A stretch of DNA of 64,000 nt from assembly GCF_018143015.1 (NCBI RefSeq), contig NC_054746.1, positions 31,709,129-31,773,128 on the forward strand. The letters run 5' to 3'. The notes beneath the pieces are model-generated. The model was given only the letters and a program-made list of their open reading frames with translations. It made no database searches and was not told the DNA's origin. The stretch is from Lytechinus variegatus. Taxonomy: Eukaryota; Echinodermata; Echinoidea; Temnopleuroida; Toxopneustidae. Shown here piece by piece: positions 23,838 to 34,300 of this stretch; position 1 is the stretch's first letter, and every line of letters begins with the position of its first letter. The translations under genes and the position numbers were made by a program.

Positions 23838-24180
23838 TTGATTATGCTCTCAGATCAACTGAAATTATGAGTGATGGAGTAGTATAAAGGCTACATGTAT
23901 CTTTACTAAGCCATGTTACTAGACCTCGTTGGTTCATGAGATAAGCTTTTGGCATTTTATAAACTTTTCTTACTCTTCAGTATTGGTATATCGGACTACT
24001 CCATCACTCATAATTTCAGTTGATCTGAGAGCATAATCAATGAGTGATGGAGTAGTCCGATATATACCAATACTGAAGAGTAAGAAAAGTTTATAAAATG
24101 CCAAAAGCTTATCTCATGAACCAACGAGGTCTAGTAACATGGCTTAGTTAAGTCCTTATATATACATGTAGCCTTTATAC
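23838..24180. repeat. Compound inverted repeats (large hairpin)
   Basis: Arm A (about 23891-24011) and arm B (about 24040-24172) are near-identical reverse complements of 120-130 nt, centred on a loop of ~28 nt. The loop region itself (cataatttcagttgatctg, about 24008-24040) is the complement of about 23838-23876, so three segments compete for pairing. The ORF at 23639-23887 (plus) runs into this structure. Confidence 0.88.
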
Positions 24181-24339
24181 TGATCATTAAAAGTTTTGTT
24201 TATTTTCTTGGGTATTTCAATTTTATTGTGTATCCTATTGATAATATTTGTTAACGTAAACAGTGTGATATAGTGTAGGATAGCTGTTGAGAGCGTAAAA
24301 ATGTTTTTGATAATGATAATAATTTCAATTTCATTCCCA

Positions 24340-24507
24340 CTTTATCATCATCAATATCATCACCACAACCACCGCCACCACCATCATCGGCACCACCCCC
24401 ACCATTACCTCCCCACCACCACCACCCCTACCACCATCACCACCACCACCACCACCCCCATCACCATCACCACCACCAACAACACCATCACCACCACCAC
24501 ACCTTAA
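24340..24507. repeat. (CAC/ATC)n trinucleotide microsatellite
   Basis: Imperfect CAC, CAT and ACC triplets run for about 165 bp. The apparent His/Thr-rich and Gly/Val-rich ORFs on the two strands are products of the repeat. Confidence 0.93.
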
Positions 24508-25319
24508 CCGCTTAACAAATCTATAAATAAACAATATATAATTTAATGCATGAAATTTCATAAAAATGAAGTAAGGAGTAAATCAAAATTTCTGTGTTTC
24601 AGGAATTCTTCTACTTTTTTTGTAAGCACTGGTTGAAGTACAGGACAGACTCGTCAGGCATACGAAATATACAGAACTACCAAATGAATTCTACAAAGTT
24701 TATAGAAAGGATCCCGAGACGAATCCACCAGTATTTCAACAAATCGTTTTATTATCACCACCAGGTATATTGGTGTTTAGTTAGGATAACCAAGTGGAAA
24801 TATTAAATACTCTAGACAGGACAACTTTTCTCAGGCAGGATGGAGGAAAGAGGAGTGCTGTATCTCGAACCGACCGGTAGTGTGCCGCATTTCCGGGATA
24901 GAAATCCAGTGTGCCAAGATAAATGAGCTGTGTCTTTAGCATGACGCTTATAAACCCCCCCCCCCCCCAACATCCTTCCTTAGATCTTTCCTGCATCGTT
25001 GTTCTCTGCAACGTCTTTTATTCTTTTGGGGTATAATATTTGCCAAGCCCTACCCTCCTAAACGGTCTTCACTGCTTATGCATATTAATCTCAATACAAA
25101 CATTTTTTTTGTTATGACCCTTAAGGGCCACGGGACGGATGTGCCCCCTGTAAAAATACATATTTTTTCTAAACTGCACATTCTGGTAAAATAAATTTTA
25201 TACCAAAATTTGGCGACAGTGCACCTGCCTGACGGGATCTATTTGTTAACAAAATGGGCAGTAAGACGTGTTGTGACTGCATATTTTTGACAATATGCAC
25301 ATTTTGGTTACATTACTTA

Positions 25320-26395
25320 ACAGGCGAAGCGCCTCTTGCAGTCTCGCCATTCAATATAGCAGCATAGCTGACTCTGAAAACGACTAGAGAATTATTATTC
25401 ACCAAACAAAACATTTACTAGTATATGATGATTAAATACCAAAGTACGTTCATTGACATCTGACCATGATCATTGTGACATAATACTTGTTGCAAGATGA
25501 TTAGTGATACTTGATTACCCCAATGTCCATATTTTTTACATCCATAAACTCTCAAATCATGATGGCCAAAGTTCATTGACCTTACATGACATTTGACCTT
25601 CGTCATGTGACCTGAAAATGATGCAGGATATTCACTGATATACTTTATTTCACTTGAGCTTAAGTTTCATGAACTTTATCCATATACTTTCAAAGTTTTG
25701 ACATTTAAAAAAGAAATTAACCTCAGTTAAGTTTTCGATGTTGATTCTCCCAACATGGTCTAAATTAATTGACCCTAAATGACGTTAATTTGACCTTGGT
25801 CATGTGATCTAAAACTCACATGGGATGTTCAGTGATACTTGATTACTCTTATGTCCAAGTTTCATGAACCAGATCCATAAATTTTACAACGTTATGATGG
25901 CAATTCAACAATTACCCACAACATGGCCAAAGTTTATTGACCTTAAATGACATTTGTCCTTAGTCATGTGACCTGAAACTCAGACAGGATGTTCAGTGAT
26001 ACTTCATTACCCTTATGTCCAAGTTTCATGAACTAGGCCCCTATACTTTCTAAGCTATGATGACAATGACATTTCAAAAACTTAACCATAGGTTGAGATT
26101 TCGATGTTGATTCCCCCAACATGGTCTAAATTCATTGACCCTAAAAATAATGACCTCTAATCTTGGATTCTTGGCCATGTGACCTGAAACTCAGCCGGAT
26201 GTTAAATCATACTTGATTACCCTTATGTCCAAGTTTCATGAATAAAGTCTATTATATTTTCTAAAATTCTAAGTTATGATGACATTTCAAACAATAAAAC
26301 CTTAGGTTAAGATTTCAATGTTGACGCCATCGCCGTCGGAAAAGCGGCGCCAAAAGTCTCGCTCTGCTATGCAGGCAATACAAAAAGAACTTTGA
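25320..26395. repeat. Degenerate ~150-170-bp tandem array with conserved arms (second array)
   Basis: The left arm (gcgaagcgcctcttgcagtc, then tcgccattcaatatagcag) and the right arm (tgttgacgccatcgccgtcg, then gaaaagcggcgcc, then agtctcgc) match the 55.3-56.4 kb array. The core units contain ttcattgacc..., catgtgacctgaaactca, gatgttcagtgatacttgat and tatgtccaagtttcatgaac. The DR1-like motifs are decayed here (for example tgacatttgacct). No ORF. Confidence 0.85.
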
Positions 26396-29300
26396 CGTTT
26401 AAATGTGCATCGTCTATTAATAGACGAACGAGATAATTATAAACCAGAGTGTGCATCACTTGCGTACAGACGGAGGGGTGGCACATTTTGGTAATTTACC
26501 AAAATGTGCTTAACACCACCCCCCCCCCCTCCTTATCCGCCACCGGGGTTGGCTATGCTTGATGATAACTAAGTACAATATTGGGTCGCAATCACAGAAG
26601 GAAGAAGAAACGAGGTTGTTCTACACGTTACTATATACCCGATACCAGTGAGTAGGGGATTTCTTCATAGCCGCGGATGAGAAGACCCCAACTTTTTAAA
26701 CCGAAAATATTATTTCGTAAAAGATTTGATATATGTAATCCCCTTATTTTTGTTCAAACTTCTTTCTACTTAATCCCTTTCTTTTTTGTTCATTTCCTTC
26801 TGATTCTTCTTTTGACCCCTTCATTTAATTATTGCGCCGCCAATGGACGGGGGAGTGGAGGTTCGGGGGCGTTCCTCTTTTTTCAGAAAAGATCCGTCAG
26901 GCACCAAATAATACGCCTCCCATTGTCAAGAACAGCCTCATGTTATATGATTGACATGGTATGATTCAACGCCACAAGTGACCAGGGTGAATAAAATTAA
27001 TGATAAGTCAAAGCAATGTTTACGTAACAATCCTCCACGGATATCTTATGAATATCTCTCCCCCCCAAACAAAAAAATGAAATAAATAAATAAAAATAAA
27101 ATAAAACCCTCTCCCACACCCTCTTTCTTTGTTTCTATCTCCCTCCTCTCTCCCTCTCTGTTCTGATTGTGACAAACATTCAAGAAAAATTAATAATCAT
27201 ACAGAAAATACACATTAGCTATTAAAGGGACCGCACATTTCGTCGGCAATGTCCTCTTTAATGTATAAATAGTACACCTCTATATTGGAATGAGAATAGA
27301 AATGAAATCCATACCAAACAATTTACACATTTTATGCACTGGTTTCCTGATAAGTTAAAGTATGTACAAAATCTCGATAGTTTCAATCTACAGCTTGTAA
27401 AAATATATGGACGGACTTGCTCAATGCTGTCATTATCACTACATAAATAACTGAATATTCATCACAGTAACTACCGTAATATCGCACATACGATTGCATA
27501 CAATGAAGCACGTCATTCAAAATTTTGTAGGTACCTTGAAGGAATTTTGTTAAGTTCAGTGGATCAAATCAGCATACAAATGGCCATGGGGTTTGGACTA
27601 CAGTAATGTAAATTATGTATTCATTGACTATACAAAAAAAAGAATAGTGTAAATCGTCATTTCCATCATATCTTCATATTATATGAATCAAATGACTTAT
27701 AGGCAAATTGTGCTGATCTATACAATATCCCCCCCCCTAAAAATTGCATTAGAATATAGAGTTCTCAAATCTCAATATTGATATTCGTATGCACTCATTT
27801 AATTTTCTGTATTCTACTCTTGTTTATTTTGTCAACAACAGACCTTATTACCAGTGGGGGGGGGGGGGGTCATCAAATACCTCATACATCATTATGAACA
27901 TTGGACCTCATTGCGGGGGTGGGGGGGTCATGAAACTGTCTTATGGTGTTAGGCAGTTTGTCTTTTAGTATTATGATGTATATATGCCTTCTAGTTCCTT
28001 GAAGTCCTGCAGTCAAGAAAAGTAGACTCCCATTCGACAGGTATACTTCTTTGACAAATTTTGAATTGAGAAGCTAAAATCCCATGCTTTCCTATTCCAA
28101 TGACCTGGATAACTTCAAATGCACATGGACTTTGGTAAGTAGACCCAGTTTGCTTCAACGGAATTGGGGATATCAAATGAGGCACAAAATGAAATACACC
28201 ATTTTTCAATGGGAACATTTTTTGCCTTTGCAGAACTGATGTTGAAGACTTTGCATTTAACATCTTGACATAAATTACATTGAATTCTGGACAAAGTTAC
28301 TAACTGCCTTAAATTAATTTGAATTCGAATCCTACCCAAATACCCCCCCCCAAAAAAAAAAAAATCAGTATACCAAACCATTTGTAGTGTTCAAAAGTAA
28401 ATCTTCCAACTTTAGAAAATAAAAACATCGCCAAGAAGAGTAGTAATCATCAAAGGTAAAATTCTATTTTTTTATCATAAAGAATCAACGGATGAAGAAG
28501 ATTAGTACACATGGCTTGTAAAAAATATTTCATTACCTTAGTCTATTCTTTTAAAGAGGCAATACCAATAAAAACTTCATGAATCGAATCCTGGCAATCC
28601 AATCAAAAGAATATCATGAGTGTCCTTGAAAAATTCCTTGAAAATGAATACAAAGTAACAATAAGTAATTCGGATGCAAACATTGTGGTACAAATACTCT
28701 ACAAGTTTATCTCAAAACAACTACACAAGTGCAGATTTATTAATTATTCAAGTCCGTATTATGTTTCATTTTTTAATAATTCAAATTCTTGCAAAACTGA
28801 ACACACATCACACATTCCCCATGAATATAAAACTGAATGTGACATAGAAATGTTGAATACATACCACAATCTGTACTTAAAATAAATTAATTTCAACTAA
28901 GAATACCACATTGGTAAATTGTCTTGGCAGACAGCATAATGTACTGTGCACAGTACAATTTCTTACATATAATTTAGGTAAACATAGCACAAAAGATGAT
29001 AAAATTTTCGTCTTGAAAAGGAATGTTTGGAAGATTAATACTGAGTAGAATAGAGTAGAATGTGGACTTTTTAATCTTGCAATGTCAACAATTTCAGACA
29101 TAGAGCACAGTCTGAAAACCAAAGATGACAAGAAATAGGCCTAACACTGTCTCAAATATTAAATAATAAGTACTGAATTCTTTTTTGATGTAATACATGT
29201 AAACATGCCATGTACTCCTGTGCACATGTACTCAAAGCTTAGATATATCTGTACTCATACACATATAGTTTTATATTTCAAATACTCAGAAGTAAATAAA

Positions 29301-29632
29301 GCAATTTAGCTCAAATTGTCAAACAACAAAAGCTAAAAGGCAATGGTTTGTTGCTGCATTATTACTACATGTACATTATTAAGTGAAGTCAGTATTAATT
29401 CATGCAGGAAGAATAATCGAATATGGACTCAAAAGCATAAAATATATTACATTTAAATAGTAAAATATATGAAGTAATGAATCTACCAGATGTCACAGTT
29501 TCAGATGTTCAAGGTTTCCATTGATATCAGGCATGTGAGTGGCATTTAAAAAAAAAGGAAAAATTATCTAAATGGCAAAGCTGTGAGGGAGCAAAGCTAA
29601 TGAGGATACATGTATGTTGTGCACTTTAAAAA
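26396..29632. other. Long non-coding interval
   Basis: No supported exon. It contains poly-C runs (26519-26530, 27730), poly-G runs (27857, 27917) and AT-rich sequence. An ORF at 28616-28885 (plus) has no domain. Confidence 0.45.
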
Positions 29633-29776
29633 AATGAAGTGCTAATTCAGCACTTAAATTGCTTGTATAGTGGCTGCACTACAAGTGCTGATTTTCTAGT
29701 TTAAATTTGAGCTAAAAATCAGCACTCATAGTGCAGTCACTATGCAAGCACTGTAAGTGCTAAATTAGCACTTCAT
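29633..29776. mobile_element. 144-bp foldback MITE
   Basis: The arms AAATGAAGTGCTAATTCAGC... and the complement of ...GTGCTAAATTAGCACTTCATTT pair over nearly the full length. Each arm also contains its own small hairpin (AGTGCTAA ... TTAGCACT). Confidence 0.8.
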
Positions 29777-30177
29777 TTATTACATTGTAGGCAGCGGCAT
29801 AACAGGGGTCGGTGGCCAGGGGGGGGGGGGGCAAGAGCAAAAATTTCCTGGTCATATCATGGTATGAACATGCATATATACATGTACTATCCCGTGCGTA
29901 CGCCCAGCTGAGTGTGCGCGCGAAACTGAGTACCTGTACAGGTTCTCGGTTTTGTATATATTTTAAGAGCATCCTAACAATTTTTCATGACAGTTGATTA
30001 GGCTTCAAAATTTCTCGAAATGTTAATTGTACATTTTCTATATTTGCACACTAAATAAAATTAATTGTGTAATTTCTTTTTGGAGTTTTAGGATGTGCAA
30101 AATGCTATCCAACCTAGCCACTAATACAAAAGATGAATGAGTGGCTTTTCCATGTCTTTCATTGAATTACTATTAAG

Positions 30178-30420
30178 GAATATCCAGACCATCCTGTATC
30201 TATCGTCATCGATGACAGATATCTGGTGAAAATGTCCAAAGATGGGACATGGGCAGATCATCCGGCCATCCAGTCTCTCGCACAACACTTGAAAGTGAAT
30301 GTGCGGATCTACACAAGCCTAAACGAGATGACGATAACGGATATGGATGTGGGGGAGATCGGAATGCTCCACTGCTTATTGGGCACATCTTTGAATCCCA
30401 TTACATGAGTCTGGTTCCAG
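30178..30420 (+). pseudogene. OTU-domain exon (central part and catalytic His), one-base frame break
   Basis: After the acceptor TTAAG|GAATATCC the frame encodes YLVKMSKDGTWADHPAIQSL..., the conserved W-x-D helix of OTU deubiquitinases. It then reaches a run of five G at 30351-30355, where the frame must shift by one base to read IGHIFESHYMSLVP, the OTU catalytic-His strand. The exon ends CCAG|GTCAGT (phase 1). OTU enzymes hydrolyse ubiquitin linkages; the catalytic-Cys exon was not found upstream. The break may be a sequencing homopolymer error or real decay. The next exon (30686-30824) also has a frame difference from its duplicate, which favours decay. Many invertebrate OTU genes are multicopy and transposon-associated. 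Confidence 0.72.
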
Positions 30421-30685
30421 GTCAGTGACTGTTCAAACAATTTGCACTTTTTGTCCAAACCATGATTTTTCTTATTTAGACCTTGTATTTGGTTTGCTGA
30501 CATTTATTGTCCATGATGTTCTTTGCCGAGTTGTAGACAACTTTAAATTTGTAAAGTATCAGAAGGAAGAACAGAAGAATTACAACATTTTGATAACACC
30601 ACTGCAGTAATGTCATCTAATATCATAATGCATATAAATACACAATTGACATCCTGAGAAAATATCACACATTAAGTTCTTTCAG

Positions 30686-30824
30686 CTCCAGCAAGAAGGC
30701 CAACAGTTGAAGAATCTTCCCCACCTTCACCGGCATCATCGGAAGCTTCAGAGTCTGCACCCTCTGCACAGGTGCATTCCCCATCCACGTAGAGCAGCTA
30801 AAGACATGCATGCTTCAAGAGCAG
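30686..30824 (+). pseudogene. OTU gene following exon, Ser/Pro-rich linker
   Basis: The acceptor TTTCAG|CTCCAGC joins in phase 1 and encodes ARRPTVEESSPPSPASSEAS..., a low-complexity linker. Compared with the duplicate at 46711-46860, an extra base in tctg(c)acagg shifts the frame and brings in a stop. The donor AGCAG|GTAAAA is intact here and lost in the duplicate. Confidence 0.6.
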
Positions 30825-30959
30825 GTAAAAATTGTTTATTTCACATCAATTGTGGCAGTATCCTTCAAATAAAAACACATCTCATTGGTTATTTTATCAA
30901 AGTGGCATGTATGGAGGGATCTAAACTTTGTTAATTCCATTTGTCATGAATTCTGCAGG

Positions 30960-31140
30960 CGAAACTGGCGATTACACATCTAAATTTAAAAGACTTAAAT
31001 TACAAGTCTTAGGAGGGACTTAAAATAATTTAAGTCTTATGGACTTATTTTAACACGAGCTACGGTAAGTCCTAGGACAGACTTATGAAATTTAAGTCTT
31101 TGAAGACTTATTACGCTAGCTACGATTTGTATATTTTGAC
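30960..31140. repeat. AAGTCTT/AAGACTT-rich repeat
   Basis: Repeated taagtct/agacttaa motifs lie around gacttaaattacaagtctta. They are related in motif to the tandem block at 46.02-46.38 kb. Confidence 0.55.
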
Positions 31141-31159
31141 AAACCGCCAAAACAAACCT

Positions 31160-31292
31160 TTCGAAAGACTTAAACTTTAAACCAATCAGGTTATGAGGAT
31201 GCGCGTACACATGACAGAACCTAGCGCTCGCCTCCGATCCCGCAGCCATTTTTTTCGTTCCTGTCTCTGACTTGGAGTTGTCGCCGAGGGAC
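31160..31292 (+). promoter_or_regulatory. Putative TATA-less promoter of the repeat-containing gene
   Basis: Just upstream of the first ATG (31293) there is a CCAAT box (aaccaatcagg, about 31179-31189) and a YY1-like core on the minus strand (aaaatggctgc, about 31240-31250), in a locally GC-rich stretch. No TATA box. Inferred from motifs only. Confidence 0.4.
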
Positions 31293-31353
31293 ATGATGGA
31301 GAACTTTTTAAAGGAAAATGGGCTGGATGAAACTGTATTGGAGACATTGAAAG
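31293..31353 (+). CDS. Exon 1 of repeat-containing gene
   Basis: Two adjacent ATGs (31293, 31296) open 20 codons ending AAA G|GTATTT (phase 1). The phase matches exon 2, which starts 2.5 kb downstream. Confidence 0.55.
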
Positions 31354-34300
31354 GTATTTTACATTTAAGTTTATTATATCTAGGACTATTTCAACTTATT
31401 TTGTTGGTGATTTAAAGTAGATTTTTACTTGAAAAATAGCTGTGGTAGAGTTCTATATTGTACCCCTTTTGGGGCCAAAGTCATTTTCGTTTCCAATAAG
31501 TTTCTTCCACTCAGTAGGCTAAGCAAACAACTTGACATAAGAGGTAGTTTGTTGGCTGAAATATATTTGTTTAAATGTGTGGATTTCTACTTCAAATCGA
31601 ACTAACAGTTAGGCCGAGGCAATGTTTTCGTAAAACGTGCACTACGGACGAACGTTAACCATGTCATCTTGCCGGAGTCCAGGGGAGTGTTTCATCAACA
31701 TTTTTGTCCGACAAGATGTCAGATCTGACAACTTTCCCTGATTCTGATTGGCTGAGAGGTGCTGTTACTATGGTAATTGTCGGATAAAACAGGACTTGTC
31801 AAATAATATCCTTTCATGAAACGCTCCCCAGAAGTTGGAGGCACGCAACACGGGCACCGGCGCCGCACCGCCACCGGTGACGGTCTGTGTGATAATGTGA
31901 AAGTAGCATTAGGGTGTCTGAAGAAAAAAACATGATTTTGACAGATGTTCAATTTTTTTCTGGAATTAGAAACTAATCACCTTCAAAATATGGGGTTCCC
32001 GAACTTCGGACACTTTTCAGCTCTCATCAGATTGCTGTGTAACACTCACTAACACTACACTAGTAACAGTCTACGACCTAGATCTCACTGTAGTGTAAGA
32101 AAACTTACATTTTTGTCAGATTTTGTCACTTTAAAGTTTTATGATTGTGCCGAGTGATGCAAACAATTTGATATTGTTCCTCATCTAGATGCCCGGCAGA
32201 AGGGCGCTAGCAGGGAATTTCGTCCAAATTTTCACTTTTCATTTTTTTTCATAAATCGATAGGGTTTGGAAAGATCAACATTTTTAAAAAATATCCTGGC
32301 TTTGGGAAATGTTTATTTTTAAAGTTATGGTCAATAATCAAAGGGCACTAGCAGATGGAAGACAAAATCACTTCCCGGCAGAAGGGCGCAGTGCGATCGT
32401 GCGCATGCGCACACGTTACAGCCTTTATACGATAACCGGCTTTGCTAAAATTCAGCCCGGCAGAAAGGCGCTAATTCCGAACGGGAGAAGGAGAGCGTCC
32501 GGTAAGCATGATAAATTCAGCTTTTCAATATAAATATAAATTTTAATTTCATTTTATACAATATCGTTCATTACGAGTATTTTAACCGGCACACTGTGTT
32601 TCAATGAAGGCAATTCCCCCAAAACAAGTTAAATCGTGAAATTACGCCATATTTTTGTTTGTTTAGATCTCAAGTCCCACTTGTCGAAATTCGTGTATTG
32701 TTTGTATTTTTTAATACTGTTTTCTGTTTAATATTATTGTTAGTAATATTACTATGTACTACTAGTAGGACACTTATATAATCACTACATTGTATGTGCA
32801 GTACTACTACTAGATCTAGTAGTAGTACTAGCTGTCAAAGGTAAATGTCAAACTCTCGTCTTCAGTAGATCTTGACCTACTGACATTGTGTGCCTGTATG
32901 ATTTTGGGCGTCATTTTGCCTGTGGCTGTTGGCTGGCTGTGGGTCTCTTGTTGTGTTGAGTGGCCAAGTGCAAAGTCTAATTTGTTTAAAAAGTGTTACT
33001 TTGTTCAATGATACTATTATAGATTTGTATGTTGATGCATGGGATTCAAAGTTTTCTATGTTAATCTTGATCTCTTGACTACAAAAGGTATACTATAGTA
33101 AAGGGTCTAGTTACTACTCCGGGGCCGGGGGGGGGGGGAGCACTTCCATTGACGAGTGGAGATACCATGCGTGTCCAAAGAAACATGTAGAAAGGGTATC
33201 TTTTTCGAGATTGGGCACGTTACGTACGTATCGTAAGGGTGCCAAAACACCAAAATACTGAAATAAGGGTATATATTTCGCTAGGAAAGCTACGTGTTTC
33301 GGGTCAAATTTGTGAGGGTATAAAAACACTAAAATGTACTCTTTCAATTGCGCCAACACTACGTGTTTAGGGTCCGATTTGAGCGAGGCGTGGGAGGTGG
33401 GGCGATACTAAACCCAAAATATGGTAAGTAAAGGTAGATCTAAAGCAGACGTTTGTGAGTGCTGGAATTGTTTAGGGTGTCAAATTAAGGGAATACTTGT
33501 CAAGGGTACCATTTTTGTTTCCAATACTTAATAAGGGTATGGATTCACACGCCAATACTTGTTAAGGGGTGCAATTGTCAGAACATGGAAAATACTTGTT
33601 TAGGGTGCTTTTCGAAACCCCATGGACAAGCATGGTATCCACTCGTCAAGGGAAGTGCCCCCTCCCCCTCCTCCTGGTTACTACTACTAGATATTACTAC
33701 CATTTACTAAATGCAGTAGTCAGTAGACTAGAAAGTCTAGATCTAGTTCTTACAGATCTAGACGAATAATCACCTGGTTCTGACCTGATTATGAGAAAGC
33801 CATCATATTTTGTTTGCATTCACTGTTCACAGATTTTCTGTGTTTTTTTTTTCCTTCAATTTTCCTAATAAAAAATTCAGTAACAGTCATGGAGCCAGAC
33901 ACACTGCTGCTGATTAGATGGTTTAGGAACCAATCAGAGAACGTGGTTGAATATAAAGACATTATATGTCCTCATCATCGCCATCCGAGGGTCGGAGATG
34001 CAGTCGTCATGCCATGGGGGAGGGAGAGATGGCACGGCAAGGTGCTACAAATTTCGAGAGGACTCGGATGAAGATGATGACGATATTCCTTTGAAATTCC
34101 TAAGAGGTGAGAAAATCATTTTCTTTATGACCCAGCATTATGCAGACCAGTATTTGTTTGGTCAGGTCAAGATGATTATTATAAATTTATTTAATTTACT
34201 GAACCATTAATACTGTAGCTATTGAAGATAGATGTAGTGTTGTTTTGTTGGAGGTGCTACTTCTTCAATGATTTTCAAACTTGCATGCATGAAAACAACA

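Noticed and set aside
24301-24561. His/Thr-rich (plus) and Gly/Val-rich (minus) ORFs
   Set aside because: Direct translations of a CAC/ATC microsatellite.
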